A stretch of DNA of 64,000 bases from Flaviramulus basaltis (GTDB taxonomy: Bacteria > Bacteroidota > Bacteroidia > Flavobacteriales > Flavobacteriaceae), in contig NZ_FPKV01000003.1 in the NCBI RefSeq assembly GCF_900114265.1, forward strand, positions 124,001 to 188,000, written 5' to 3'. Under the pieces are notes generated by a model. That model did no database searches. It worked only from the letters and a program-made list of their open reading frames with translations, and was not told the DNA's origin. Made by a program: the position numbers and the translations under genes. Below, piece by piece: positions 18,163 through 27,778 of this stretch. Position 1 is the stretch's first letter. Each line of letters opens with the position of its first letter.

Positions 18163-18204
18163 TTTAAAAAATAATCCCTGAAAAATTACTAACAGGGATT
18201 ATTT
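18163..18204 (-). terminator. Terminator-like hairpin inside the SusCD operon
   Basis: AAATAATCCCTG (18169-18180) and CAGGGATTATTT (18193-18204) are a perfect 12-bp inverted repeat with a 12-nt loop. Read on the minus strand the stem is followed by a T-run, giving the shape of an intrinsic terminator. It lies between the FAS1 gene stop and the GH27 start, whose codon is only about 15 bp further on. It may attenuate GH27 or mark an RNA-processing site. Confidence 0.75.
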
Positions 18205-18256
18205 ATAAGATTTAATTGTTTAGTGGATTGATTAAATCTAAGATTTATTATTCATT

Positions 18257-20755
18257 TTAATTTGCCTCAAAGCGAACATTGTCAATAGCAAAGTTTAATA
18301 AAACGTCAGCGCCTTCAAAAGCCATTCCAAACTCTTGGTTTACAGCTGCGTAATCTGTTTGAGCCATTACAGATAATGGGATTTCTACTGTAATCCACCC
18401 GCCTTCAGTATCTAAAGGTTCTCCTGTGTCATTCCACGGAGCCCAATCATAAAAAGAATCGATTGCGTCACTATGGAACCTAATCCTAAATTGTCCTGCA
18501 GTTAAAGGGGTTATTGTTTTTATATCAAACTTCAATACATAATCATTAATGTTAGTACCTACAATATCTTGTCCATTCATTGTAGAACCATTTCTCCAGA
18601 ATAAATCTTGCCATCCAGTTCCTCCTGTTGAGAAATTTGCTCTGCCATAATTAGATCCATCTAAAGTATGTGCAGGATCATTTTCGATAGTTAGATTACC
18701 CCAATATTGATCTTTACCATCCCAATCAAAGAATACTAAATCTGTGTTATCAACTGGGTCTGGACCACCACAACTGTATCCTGGTGCATCAAAACGTACA
18801 TTGTCAATAGCAAAGTTTAGTAATACATCTGCACCTTCAAAAGCCATTCCAAACTCTTGATTTACAGCTGCGTAATCTGTTTGAGCCATAACTGATAATG
18901 GTATTTCAACTGAAATCCATCCTCCTTCAGTATCTAAAGGTTCTCCTGTATCATTCCACGGAGCCCAATCATAAAAAGAATCTATAGCATCGCTATGGAA
19001 TCTAATTCTAAATTGTCCTGCTGTTAAAGGGGTTATTGTTTTTATATCGAATTTTAATACATAGTCATTAATATTAGTACCAACAATATCCTGTCCATTC
19101 ATAGTTGAACCGTTTCTCCAGAATAAATCTTGCCATCCGGTTCCTCCTGTTTGGAAGTTAGCTCTAGCATAATTAGATCCATCAAGACTATGTGCTGGAT
19201 CATTTTCGGTAGTTAAATTACCCCAATATTGATCTTTGCCATCCCAATCAAAGAATACTAAATCTGTATCGCCTACAGGATGCGGGCCATCACAACCACC
19301 AGTGTCTATTCCTAAATTGCTTAGTAAAGCATCAGGAATCATTACTCTATTAATTTCGTGCACAATACCGTTAGTAGCGCCAATATTGCCATTAACTAAA
19401 CCTGAAGGAATTGCATCTGCAAAAGAAGGCTTTAACCTAGGGTTATCTCCAGTTAAATCTACAGTAAAGGTGTCTCCATATATTGTAGTAATAGAGCTAT
19501 CATTTACTAAATCACCTACCATTAATTGACCATTATATAAATGATAATTAAGTAAATCGGTTAATAATTGAATGTCTTCTGGAGTATCAAAATCATCTAA
19601 ACTTTCAAAATTGTTAGTTAATAAGAATAATGCTATAAAAGCATCATTATTTGGTGCGAATAATGTTAAATCTTCAGTTGTTGCTAATATATCTGTCATA
19701 CCTGCTTTTTCAACAGCAGCTAAAAAAGAAGTAAACCCTCTGTCATCACATCTTTCCACAATATTTAATGTTGCTCCTAATATATCTTGAAAAATTGTAT
19801 TTGGTAATAATACTTTGTCGGTACCATGAACAATACCATTTACACCTTGTACATCTGTTAAAATAATATTTCCATTATTATAACTTGCATCATCAATCAC
19901 TGTTCCTGAAATAGAAAATGATTCACCTTGCATTGAAGTTTGAGATGTGCCATCAACATCTTCAGCTAAAGTATTGGCACCAGCTATAACATGATACTGT
20001 ATTATTTCTTGAAGTACATCAACAGGAATATCTGCTAGGGTAGAGTACCCAAATGCTCCATTTAATTGAGTCATTAAATATTCCATTGCTGCATTATTTG
20101 GTGCGAACAATGTGAATGGATAGTTGTCACTATCTGGGTCTGAATCTGATAAAACATCAGTTAGACCAGCTAATTCTATAGCTTGTGCAAAAGAATTGTA
20201 ATCTGGATTTGCTAAAGCATGATCTACTATTGTTGGAGGCATTAAAACACCATCAACAACATGTAAAATACCATTTGTTGCTCCAAAATCTGAAGAATTA
20301 TCTACAACAGCGCCCATGCCATTTAGTGTTACGCCCGCAGATGTATTTGTGTAAAAACTTAAGTTAGTTTCGCCAGGTCCTGCAGCCATAGATGTTAAAT
20401 AGCCTGTAGACATTGTTGATATGAAATCTGGAGTAACTGTACTTAAAACATGGTTTAACAACACGTTGGTAAGTTGTTCTTCAGTTAAAGCTGAAACATC
20501 TACTCCAGAAAAAGAATCATTGTTTGGAGCAAATACAGTATAAGTTGTTGTAGTACTTAAAATACTATCTAAACCAACTTGTACTAATGCGGATGATAAT
20601 GTGGATAATTCCGAATTTCCAGCAATAATTTCAGATATATTTTGCGGATTTTCGCTTAGCTGTTGACTTAATACATCGTCATCATCATTACATGATGTAA
20701 TAAGAAGTACCAACACTATAGATAAAAACCTATATAAATTTTTGGTTGTTTTCAT
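18257..20755 (-). CDS. Lipoprotein with three FAS1 domains and two C-terminal repeat modules
   Basis: An 832-aa surface lipoprotein (lipobox ITSC, Cys22, then an acidic DDDD stretch typical of export to the surface). Three fasciclin domains cover about residues 40-170, 175-325 and 327-475; each has the YTVFAPNNDSF/FTLFAPNNAA/LTLFAPNNDAF box and the NGI(L/V)H box. Two modules follow at 493-655 and 667-829 that differ in only 7 of 163 residues. Each starts TDLVFFDWDG, has GQFRIRFHSD, and ends FAIDNVRF, resembling the C-terminal region of the neighbouring glycan-binding lipoprotein. FAS1 domains mediate adhesion; glycan binding by the tail modules is inferred from position. It lies 34 bp after the SGBP gene in the SusCD operon. 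Confidence 0.85.
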   Translation of the reverse strand: MKTTKNLYRFLSIVLVLLITSCNDDDDVLSQQLSENPQNISEIIAGNSELSTLSSALVQVGLDSILSTTTTYTVFAPNNDSFSGVDVSALTEEQLTNVLLNHVLSTVTPDFISTMSTGYLTSMAAGPGETNLSFYTNTSAGVTLNGMGAVVDNSSDFGATNGILHVVDGVLMPPTIVDHALANPDYNSFAQAIELAGLTDVLSDSDPDSDNYPFTLFAPNNAAMEYLMTQLNGAFGYSTLADIPVDVLQEIIQYHVIAGANTLAEDVDGTSQTSMQGESFSISGTVIDDASYNNGNIILTDVQGVNGIVHGTDKVLLPNTIFQDILGATLNIVERCDDRGFTSFLAAVEKAGMTDILATTEDLTLFAPNNDAFIALFLLTNNFESLDDFDTPEDIQLLTDLLNYHLYNGQLMVGDLVNDSSITTIYGDTFTVDLTGDNPRLKPSFADAIPSGLVNGNIGATNGIVHEINRVMIPDALLSNLGIDTGGCDGPHPVGDTDLVFFDWDGKDQYWGNLTTENDPAHSLDGSNYARANFQTGGTGWQDLFWRNGSTMNGQDIVGTNINDYVLKFDIKTITPLTAGQFRIRFHSDAIDSFYDWAPWNDTGEPLDTEGGWISVEIPLSVMAQTDYAAVNQEFGMAFEGADVLLNFAIDNVRFDAPGYSCGGPDPVDNTDLVFFDWDGKDQYWGNLTIENDPAHTLDGSNYGRANFSTGGTGWQDLFWRNGSTMNGQDIVGTNINDYVLKFDIKTITPLTAGQFRIRFHSDAIDSFYDWAPWNDTGEPLDTEGGWITVEIPLSVMAQTDYAAVNQEFGMAFEGADVLLNFAIDNVRFEAN
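18269..18757 (-). repeat. Intragenic tandem repeat, copy B
   Basis: 489 bp encoding the second C-terminal module of the FAS1 lipoprotein. It pairs with the copy at 18791-19279, offset 522 bp. The encoded proteins differ at 7 residues while the DNA shows many silent differences. Confidence 0.9.
18791..19279 (-). repeat. Intragenic tandem repeat, copy A
   Basis: 489 bp encoding the first C-terminal module of the FAS1 lipoprotein; partner of the copy at 18269-18757. The two are separated by an 11-residue linker rich in Gly and Pro with one Cys. Confidence 0.9.
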
Positions 20756-20789
20756 TATAATTTTTTTTAGTTTATCTTTTTAGTTTAAA

Positions 20790-21902
20790 TTATTGTACAA
20801 ATCCAAATTGATCTATATAATATACTGCAGTTCCTTCTACGGCACTTTGAAAATCTATTCTTGTAATTTCATCTGGATAATCTCCATTTGGATAAAATGA
20901 ATTCATATCTAAAATTATTTTATTCCATTCTCCTGGTACAAGGTCTATCTTGTAATAATCAGTTTCTGAGTTATTTGATCCTAAATCAACATCATTCATT
21001 CTAATTTTAAGTCGAGTAACTCCGGCTTCTGGATAAATTGAGATAACCATTGTAGAATAATCTTCAAAAACAAGTGAGTTTACACCTGTAAAATTAAAAG
21101 TTAATCCTTCCCATTGTAAGCTTGTTTTTTTAATTGAAGTTGAGCCTAAAGCTACTTCGGAAGATTCTTCTTGAGGTTCTCCCCAACCACCAAAATCCCA
21201 ATCATAGAATTGATCTGTATAGATGATATAATTGAATCCATAAGAATCAGATTGTGCTGAAGCTCCTCTTGTGGTGTTTACAAAAATAAATGCTTGTTGA
21301 ATTCCTGAAGGGACTTCTACAGCTATTTGTGATGCTGTTTTATAAATAATATTTGTTACTGGAATTTCAACTAAATTACCATCTTCTTCAGATCCACTAA
21401 CAAATACTACACCATCATCAGCTACATCAGTAAAATCACCTCCATTAATAACAACAGCATTTACACCATCAATTAACTCTTCTGTAAAGTCTGTAATAGT
21501 TAATAATGAAAAGTTATATTCAGCAAAACCTGCTGGATTATCAATTCTTAAAACATCGGATTGATCTAAGTATGGTGTGTCTTCTGAAACTTTAATAAAA
21601 ATTAGATTATCGGTTCCAAGAGCAGGTGATATTGATGCAGGGTAGCCATTAATAGTTATAGAAGTAAATGATCCTAAATTTTCACCACGTACTATATATA
21701 CACCTTCTAATACACCTTGAGTAACAGATTTATCTTCTCTAGCTTCGCTCACACTAGTGATTACAGGAGGAAGGCTTTTAGAGTTATAAGGGTTCTTATC
21801 GCTATCAAATTCATTTTCACATGAAGTAAATGATAGTAATGTCATTAGTATTAAAAAGAACCTTGAAGTATTCTTTTTAATGGAATTAATATTATTTTTC
21901 AT
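20790..21902 (-). CDS. Surface glycan-binding lipoprotein with IPT/TIG-like domains (SGBP)
   Basis: 370 aa from ATG 21902, chosen because it gives the leader MKNNINSIKKNTSRFFLILM and lipobox SFTSC. ATG 21911 is a close alternative; longer versions run into the SusD gene. Residues about 45-240 show tandem IPT/TIG-like folds (PPVITSVSEARED, VYIVRGENLGSFTSITING). The C-terminal ~140 residues (WDFGGWGEPQEES to IDQFGF) form a beta-sandwich resembling the end of known mannan or xylan SGBPs. It follows susD by 16 bp. The likely role is to capture polysaccharide on the cell surface for the SusCD transporter. Confidence 0.85.
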   Translation of the reverse strand: MKNNINSIKKNTSRFFLILMTLLSFTSCENEFDSDKNPYNSKSLPPVITSVSEAREDKSVTQGVLEGVYIVRGENLGSFTSITINGYPASISPALGTDNLIFIKVSEDTPYLDQSDVLRIDNPAGFAEYNFSLLTITDFTEELIDGVNAVVINGGDFTDVADDGVVFVSGSEEDGNLVEIPVTNIIYKTASQIAVEVPSGIQQAFIFVNTTRGASAQSDSYGFNYIIYTDQFYDWDFGGWGEPQEESSEVALGSTSIKKTSLQWEGLTFNFTGVNSLVFEDYSTMVISIYPEAGVTRLKIRMNDVDLGSNNSETDYYKIDLVPGEWNKIILDMNSFYPNGDYPDEITRIDFQSAVEGTAVYYIDQFGFVQ

Positions 21903-21918
21903 ATCAAACATTTTTTTA

Positions 21919-23496
21919 TTAATTAAAATCATAAGGAACAGGTGCTTGTAACAAAGCAGGGTTGTTTTGTGTTTCCGTTGTTGGATAAGGAAACAACAAG
22001 TCATCAGCTGTAGCATCAAAATATTCTGAATTTAAAACGGCAGGTGTAACACTGCTATCAAAAGTTCCTCTATCAGTATTGCTTAAGTAATCTAATGCAA
22101 AACTTGGACCTCTTCGAACAATATCGTACCAAAATTCAAATTCGAATGCTAGTTCAATCCTTCTTTCTTGAAATACATCATCTAATGTTGGGGCAGCAAT
22201 TTCATCTAAACCGGCTCTTCTCCTAATTTTATTAAATGATTCTATACCACTTGAAGTTGATCCACCTCCTTTTAAAGCGGCTTCTGCATGTATTAATAAT
22301 AAATCACCGTATCTTAAAATATAGGTGTTATTTGATGATGTGGTTTGCCCGCTACCATCATCTCTAGATACTGCCGCAGCACTACCAACTACATATTTTT
22401 TTAATCCATGACCAGTTCCTTGAAAATCAACATTATCAGGTACAGTGTAACCGCCATTTAAATTAGGATATACAGCTCCTGGTTCTGTAATTGTGGCATA
22501 ATATCTTACATCTCCATCTTCATAAGCTTCTAATAAGTCTGGTGAAGGTCCAACAGCAGACCATCCATCGCTACCTCCAGTGAAACCACCGCCTGGACCG
22601 AATAAAGATTGTATGCCATTACCTTCTGCATATCTGCTAGAGCTTGTCCATTGTAATGCGAAAATTGATTCTGGGTTATTGTCGTTTTCAGGAGTGAAAA
22701 GATCGTAATAACTTCCTGATGGATCACCATCTTCAGCATCACCTCCAAATAATTTAAATTCACCAGAGCTAATTACTTCATCTGCCATTTGATATGCCAT
22801 TGGATAATTTTCTTCATAAAGATATATTTTTGCAAGTAAAGCTTTAGCTGAACCGCTTGATACTTTTGCGTTTTCATCATAATTAGCTCCTCTAATTTTT
22901 TCGTAACAATTAGCAATTGCATATTCTAAATCTAATTCTATAAACTTGTATACATCTTCAACTGGATTACGCGGTACTATAGGTTCTAATACATAATCAT
23001 TATTATCTGCTATAATTGGAATAGATCCAAAAACCCTTACTAAATAGAAATAAGCTGTAGCTCTAATAAAACGAGCTTCTCCAACAGCGTTGTTTACAAC
23101 TTCTTGTGGAATATCAGGATTAGCGAACTCAGGTAAAGTATTAATTACAAAGTTTGCTTGCGCTATTACTGCATATAATGATTCCCATGCTTGAGTTAAA
23201 GTACTGTGGTTTCCATTAATAGCAAAGTTTGTGAAATCTGCATTTCTAGGATCCCAAGTACGCCCATTACCAGAACTTAGTTCTCCTATACACCAAATAG
23301 TATTGGTGTTAAAGTTAAACCATGGTGCAGCATATAAAGCATTTGTTGCTACTTGAACTTGTTCTATTGTTTGATAAAATTCATCAACATTATAAGAATC
23401 CTCAGGAGGTCTATTTAAAAAGTCTTCGCTACAAGAAGCCAATGTTAGCATTAATACTAACACAAATATTAATTTTCGTTTAAATAATTTTTTCAT
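21919..23496 (-). CDS. SusD/RagB-family outer-membrane lipoprotein
   Basis: 525 aa, lipobox TLASC (Cys22) and SEDFLNRPPEDSY, the usual SusD N-terminus. The helical TPR scaffold is seen in AWESLYAVIAQANFVINTLPE and GEARFIRATAYFYLVRVFGSIPII. The C-terminus has RRAGLDEIAAPTLDDVFQER, then ELAFEFEFWYDIVRRG and LLFPYPTTETQNNPAL, all typical. SusD caps the SusC barrel and binds oligosaccharide. It starts 20 bp after susC in the same operon. The substrate is inferred from the mannan enzymes around it. Confidence 0.95.
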   Translation of the reverse strand: MKKLFKRKLIFVLVLMLTLASCSEDFLNRPPEDSYNVDEFYQTIEQVQVATNALYAAPWFNFNTNTIWCIGELSSGNGRTWDPRNADFTNFAINGNHSTLTQAWESLYAVIAQANFVINTLPEFANPDIPQEVVNNAVGEARFIRATAYFYLVRVFGSIPIIADNNDYVLEPIVPRNPVEDVYKFIELDLEYAIANCYEKIRGANYDENAKVSSGSAKALLAKIYLYEENYPMAYQMADEVISSGEFKLFGGDAEDGDPSGSYYDLFTPENDNNPESIFALQWTSSSRYAEGNGIQSLFGPGGGFTGGSDGWSAVGPSPDLLEAYEDGDVRYYATITEPGAVYPNLNGGYTVPDNVDFQGTGHGLKKYVVGSAAAVSRDDGSGQTTSSNNTYILRYGDLLLIHAEAALKGGGSTSSGIESFNKIRRRAGLDEIAAPTLDDVFQERRIELAFEFEFWYDIVRRGPSFALDYLSNTDRGTFDSSVTPAVLNSEYFDATADDLLFPYPTTETQNNPALLQAPVPYDFN

Positions 23497-23516
23497 TATT
23501 TCTTTTTTTTTAATTT

Positions 23517-26500
23517 CTAAAATTCAATATTTACCCCTAAAGTATATGTTCTAGGTGATGGGTAACGACCAGCATCAATACCTGTTAACAATGTGTTTTG
23601 GTTGTATGATCCAATTTCTGGATCGTATCCTGAATAGTTTGTGAAAGTATACAGGTTTTGAATACTTCCATATAGTTTTAATTTGCTTAACCCTATTTTA
23701 TCGGTTAATTTAGAATCTAGTGTGTAACCTAGTGTTACATTTTGAATTCTTAAGTAAGAACCGTCTTCTATATATCTGTCTGAAACTTCAATATTACGAG
23801 TGTCGTTTCTTGCTAATCTAGGAGCATTACCATCTGGATTCTCAACAGACCAATAATCTAACACTGATGATAACTGGTTTGTATAAGTTCTGTTACCAGC
23901 TGTTAGCAATCTGCCAATTCCGTTAAACACATCATTTCCATAAGAACCTTGTAAAAATAATGATAAGTCAAAGTTTTTATACGCAAACGAGTTTTGAAAA
24001 CCAAAAGTAAAATCTGGATGAGGACTACCTATTACAACTCTATCATTATCATCAATCACACCATCATTATTTTGATCTTTAAATTTAATGTCACCTAACC
24101 ATGTAGTTGCAAAAAGAGCATCTTCAAAAGGTCTGCCATATTGGATTGCTGCACCTTCAAAATCATCAACAGATCTAAACAATCCTTCAACTTCTAAGCC
24201 ATAAAATAAACCTAATGGTTGTCCTGGTTTAGTTATAGTTATATTTTGTTCACCATCGTAGTTAATGTTCATTGTTCCATTAATCTGAGCAACATTATCT
24301 AAACTTTTTACTTTGTTTTTATAATGAGAAACTGTAATTGACGAATTCCAAGAAAAATCTTTGCTTGAAGTGTTGTAGCTTAATGTTACATCAATTCCTT
24401 TGTTTACCATTTCTCCTAAATTTACCCAAGGTGCTTGAATAGCTCCAAAAGCACTACCTCCTGTAATAAAATCTGTAGCTGCGTATTGGTATAAGAAGTC
24501 TTTTGAAACTTTGTTATATAATTCTATTGTTGCATTTAAGCTTGAATCAAATAAAGAAAAGTTTAAACCCAAATTTGTTTGTGTAGAGGATTCCCATGTT
24601 AAATCTGGGTTTGCAAAGTTATATTGTAGAAAACCTGTCCCTAATCCTGTGTTTACAGTTGATAATCTTGAACCATAAGCAAAATTTGGAATATTTTGAT
24701 TTCCTACTTCACCATATCCTCCGTAAACTTTAATGTTTTGTATAGCATTAAAATCACTCATGAAATCTTCATTAGATAACTTCCAAGCTGCGGAAACTGA
24801 AGGGAAGTAACCCCATTTTTTACCTTGGGCAAATTTAGAAGATCCATCAGCTCTCATAGAAGCTGTAAGACTATATTTGTTGTTTAAAGAGTAAATTACC
24901 CTTCCGAAATAAGATTCTAATGCTTGACTACCTTTGTATTGTGTATTGTTATCATCAGCATTACCTGTTCCTAAAATAGGTACTTGGTTTCCAACAAAAT
25001 CACCATCAGTAGAGGTTGTTCCTCCATAGCTTGCTTCTTGAGATTCTGCACCTAATAAAACGGTTAAATCATGTATTTCATTAAATTTATTATGATACGT
25101 TAAAAAGTTTTTTATAATCCAGAAATCATTGTGTTGGTTTGTTACGCTTAACGTGTTTGCTCCTGCAGGAACACCACCATAGCTATAACTTGGTGTAAAT
25201 CTATCTTGTAAGTTATTACCAAAAGATCCACCAAATTCTGTTCTGTGAGTAAGATTTTCTGAAATTTTAAACTCGGCATAAATATTACCTAGAATAGAAT
25301 TTTTTCTTAATTTATTTCTAAGACTTAATGCTTCAGCTATTGGGTTTCTTAAACCAAATGCAATTTCATCTGGAGTCACAGGGCCAGCAAAAGATCCATC
25401 TGGATTATAAACAGGTATAGCAGGATTGTTTAATAATGATAAACCAATAACACCGTCACTTCTTCCGTTTAAAGTTAGTTTTTCGTCTGTTCTGCTTGCA
25501 GTTATATTTACGCCAACATTAACTCTTTCGCTTAATTTAGAGTTAATATTTGCTCTTATTGTCGCTCTATTAAAGCCAGAACCTATTACAGTACCATCTT
25601 GATCAACATAACCTGCAGATATAAAATAATTTGTACCTTCTTTACCACCTGAGAAAGATATTTGATGACTTTCCATTATGGCGTTTTCGAAAATTTCCTC
25701 TTGCCAATTAGTACCTTTACCTAATAACTCTGGTCTAATGTATTCTATGGTTTCATTTAAGCCATAAATGTCGTTAATAGCATTTTGAAGTTTAGCATAG
25801 CCTTGTAAATCTAAAACATCAATCTTATTAGTAGGTTCTTGAATGGCAACAAAAGAATTATATGAAATAACACCTTTATTATCCTTACCTCTTTTTGTTG
25901 TAATAATCACAACACCATTAGCTCCTCTAGAACCATAAATAGCTGTAGCAGATGCATCTTTTAGAATGTCAACAGATTGGATATCATTTGGATTTAATGA
26001 GGCTAGCGGACTTGTTCCTCCATCATCAGAATCACCAGAAAGGGGAACACCATCAATAATGTATAATGGTTCACTAGATCCTGAAATTGAGTTAACTCCA
26101 CGTATTCTAACAGATACAGAGCTCCCTGGTTGACCAGAGTTTGTAGTTATACTTACCCCTGCAGCACGACCTTGCATCATTTGGTCAATACTAACCTGAG
26201 GAATTGATTCTAAGGCTTCAGTATCAACTGAGGATACAGAACCACTTATGTCCTCTTTAAGTTGAGAGCCATAGCCAATTACAATTACTTCATCGAGGCC
26301 TTGAATATCTTCCTCTAAAATTATGTTGATACTAGATTTGTTAACTAGGATTTCTTGAGTTTTAAATCCTAAAAAACTAAAAATTAGGGTGGCGTTATCA
26401 TTAACTGTAATAGCGTATATGCCATCAAAGTCTGTAATTACTCCATTGTTAGTTCCTTTTTCGAGGACAGTTACTCCTGGAAGAGTTAAACCATTTGCAT

Positions 26501-26621
26501 CAGTCACAGTTCCTTTTACCTGTGTTTGCGCTAAGGTGACTTGAGTAACCAGAAAAAACAAAATCAGCATATAGTAATACTTTCTACCGCCAATTTTATT
26601 TTTAAAAATTGTTTTTTGCAT
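23517..26621 (-). CDS. SusC/RagA-family TonB-dependent transporter
   Basis: 1034 aa, an outer-membrane barrel importing oligosaccharides with energy from TonB. After the signal peptide (ends TLAQ, residue 32) come a CarboxypepD_reg-like domain (QVKGTVTDANGLTLPGVTV), a TonB-box-like DEVIVIGYG, the plug domain (QMMQGRAAGVSI, VRIRGVNSISG, PLYIIDGVP, DILKDASATAIYGSRGANGV) and the barrel ending RTYTLGVNIEF. Length and motifs are complete. It leads the operon susC-susD-SGBP-FAS1-GH27 and has a candidate -7 box about 89 bp upstream. Mannooligosaccharide uptake is inferred from context. Confidence 0.95.
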   Translation of the reverse strand: MQKTIFKNKIGGRKYYYMLILFFLVTQVTLAQTQVKGTVTDANGLTLPGVTVLEKGTNNGVITDFDGIYAITVNDNATLIFSFLGFKTQEILVNKSSINIILEEDIQGLDEVIVIGYGSQLKEDISGSVSSVDTEALESIPQVSIDQMMQGRAAGVSITTNSGQPGSSVSVRIRGVNSISGSSEPLYIIDGVPLSGDSDDGGTSPLASLNPNDIQSVDILKDASATAIYGSRGANGVVIITTKRGKDNKGVISYNSFVAIQEPTNKIDVLDLQGYAKLQNAINDIYGLNETIEYIRPELLGKGTNWQEEIFENAIMESHQISFSGGKEGTNYFISAGYVDQDGTVIGSGFNRATIRANINSKLSERVNVGVNITASRTDEKLTLNGRSDGVIGLSLLNNPAIPVYNPDGSFAGPVTPDEIAFGLRNPIAEALSLRNKLRKNSILGNIYAEFKISENLTHRTEFGGSFGNNLQDRFTPSYSYGGVPAGANTLSVTNQHNDFWIIKNFLTYHNKFNEIHDLTVLLGAESQEASYGGTTSTDGDFVGNQVPILGTGNADDNNTQYKGSQALESYFGRVIYSLNNKYSLTASMRADGSSKFAQGKKWGYFPSVSAAWKLSNEDFMSDFNAIQNIKVYGGYGEVGNQNIPNFAYGSRLSTVNTGLGTGFLQYNFANPDLTWESSTQTNLGLNFSLFDSSLNATIELYNKVSKDFLYQYAATDFITGGSAFGAIQAPWVNLGEMVNKGIDVTLSYNTSSKDFSWNSSITVSHYKNKVKSLDNVAQINGTMNINYDGEQNITITKPGQPLGLFYGLEVEGLFRSVDDFEGAAIQYGRPFEDALFATTWLGDIKFKDQNNDGVIDDNDRVVIGSPHPDFTFGFQNSFAYKNFDLSLFLQGSYGNDVFNGIGRLLTAGNRTYTNQLSSVLDYWSVENPDGNAPRLARNDTRNIEVSDRYIEDGSYLRIQNVTLGYTLDSKLTDKIGLSKLKLYGSIQNLYTFTNYSGYDPEIGSYNQNTLLTGIDAGRYPSPRTYTLGVNIEF

Positions 26622-26697
26622 GTCTTTTAGTGTTAGTAGTGTTAATTGATAATTTTCGATTAATTATTTTATTATATTTATAATTAAACAAGTAGTT

Positions 26698-26714
26698 TTT
26701 TGATAATATCAAAA
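26698..26714. promoter_or_regulatory. Palindrome TTTTGATA-a-TATCAAAA at the susC promoter
   Basis: A perfect 17-nt odd palindrome with 8-bp arms (26698-26705 and 26707-26714). It overlaps the candidate minus-strand -7 box and the likely start of transcription. A related core TGATA...TATCA occurs before two other mannan operons. Confidence 0.45.
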
Positions 26715-26717
26715 TTA
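26710..26717 (-). promoter_or_regulatory. -7 promoter element TAATTTTG for the susC operon
   Basis: On the minus strand TAATTTTG matches TAnnTTTG and lies 88 bp before the susC start. The same octamer precedes the GH26 operon and the second susC at a similar distance (78 and 79 bp). No clear -33 TTG was seen. Confidence 0.45.
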
Positions 26718-26873
26718 AAGTAATTGTTAAATTAAGGTTAATATTATTTTGTCATTTGCTAATGAAATTTTTTCGATTAACTGAAGAGTTGCTGTAAATA
26801 TTAGAGAAATAGGTTGGGAAATGAGAAGTTTTAGATGTGGTATTATAAAAAAGTAGTTTTGTTATATAGTGTC

Positions 26874-27752
26874 TTAAAGTATTCTTTTAATGCCAGAAAA
26901 GTCATTTTTGTATTGGCTAGGTGTGCATTTTTTTGACTTTTTAAAAACCCTGTTAAAATTGGCTATATTATTAAATCCACAATTAAATGCAATTTCAGAG
27001 ATTGTAATATCTTTTTCAATTAATCTAATAGCTGCATGGCCTATTCTTACGTCATTTACGTAGTCTACAAAGGTTTTTCCTGTTCTTTTTTTCATAAACC
27101 TATTGAATGATACTTGACTCATATTTACGAGTTCAGAAGCTTCTGCAAGTGTTATTTTTTTGTCAAAATTCTCTTGAACATACTCATAAATCTTCTTTAT
27201 TTTGTCGCTATTTTCAAAGCTGTCTCTGTTAATTGTGTAGCTTGAAAGTAGTCTCTGACTTCTTGAGTTTGCTAAATCATGTAATATAGAAACCAATTCC
27301 AAGAAATAGTCCATACTGTCTAATTTTGAAACTTGAGAAAGGCGCTCGTACAAGTCTGTGCTTACTTTTTTAGAGAATAGAATACCATGTGCGGATCTTT
27401 CAAACATTTCTTTAATAGGCTTCATGATCTTTCTCGATAATAATTCATTGTTAAATAAATTTTCATCAAACTGAATCGTGATTTCTCGCATTTTATTGCT
27501 TTTGCAATTATTGTTCAACCAAGCATGGTGTAAATTTGGTCCTATCAAAACAAGTTCAATATTATCTATCTCTTCAATACTGTCTCCAACAACTCGATTA
27601 ATGCCTTTTCCATTGTGAATAAAGTTTAATTCATATTCAGGATGAAAATGTACAGGGAAATCAAACTCTTCTTTAATTCTGTCAAAAACTAAAAAACTAT
27701 CTTCAGGAGATAAAGGGGTTATTTCTCTATGTACTTTGTTTAATATATTCAT
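26874..27752 (-). CDS. AraC-family regulator with cupin sensor (first of two paralogs)
   Basis: 292 aa, cytoplasmic. The N-terminal cupin-type domain holds FPVHFHPEYELNFI and the C-terminal double HTH has LAEASELVNMSQVSFNRFMKKRTG and ISEIAFNCGFNNIANFNRVFKK. It is closely similar to the product at 51361-52236 across the whole length. It lies between the leftward susC operon and the rightward GH26 operon and is divergent from the latter, so it is the obvious local regulator, probably sensing a mannose-containing sugar. That ligand is inference. Confidence 0.9.
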   Translation of the reverse strand: MNILNKVHREITPLSPEDSFLVFDRIKEEFDFPVHFHPEYELNFIHNGKGINRVVGDSIEEIDNIELVLIGPNLHHAWLNNNCKSNKMREITIQFDENLFNNELLSRKIMKPIKEMFERSAHGILFSKKVSTDLYERLSQVSKLDSMDYFLELVSILHDLANSRSQRLLSSYTINRDSFENSDKIKKIYEYVQENFDKKITLAEASELVNMSQVSFNRFMKKRTGKTFVDYVNDVRIGHAAIRLIEKDITISEIAFNCGFNNIANFNRVFKKSKKCTPSQYKNDFSGIKRIL

Positions 27753-27778
27753 CTTAGATGTAATTATAGTTTGTAAAA

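Noticed and set aside
18269-19279. CRISPR or other short-repeat array
   Set aside because: The repetition is two long protein-coding modules, not short repeats with spacers; no CRISPR array was seen in the window.
19236-19529. Plus-strand open frames opposite the FAS1 gene
   Set aside because: They mirror a strongly supported repeat-containing gene and look like shadows of its codon bias.
21903-22019. Longer N-terminus for the surface glycan-binding lipoprotein
   Set aside because: It runs into the SusD gene and puts about 40 residues before a perfectly good lipoprotein leader.
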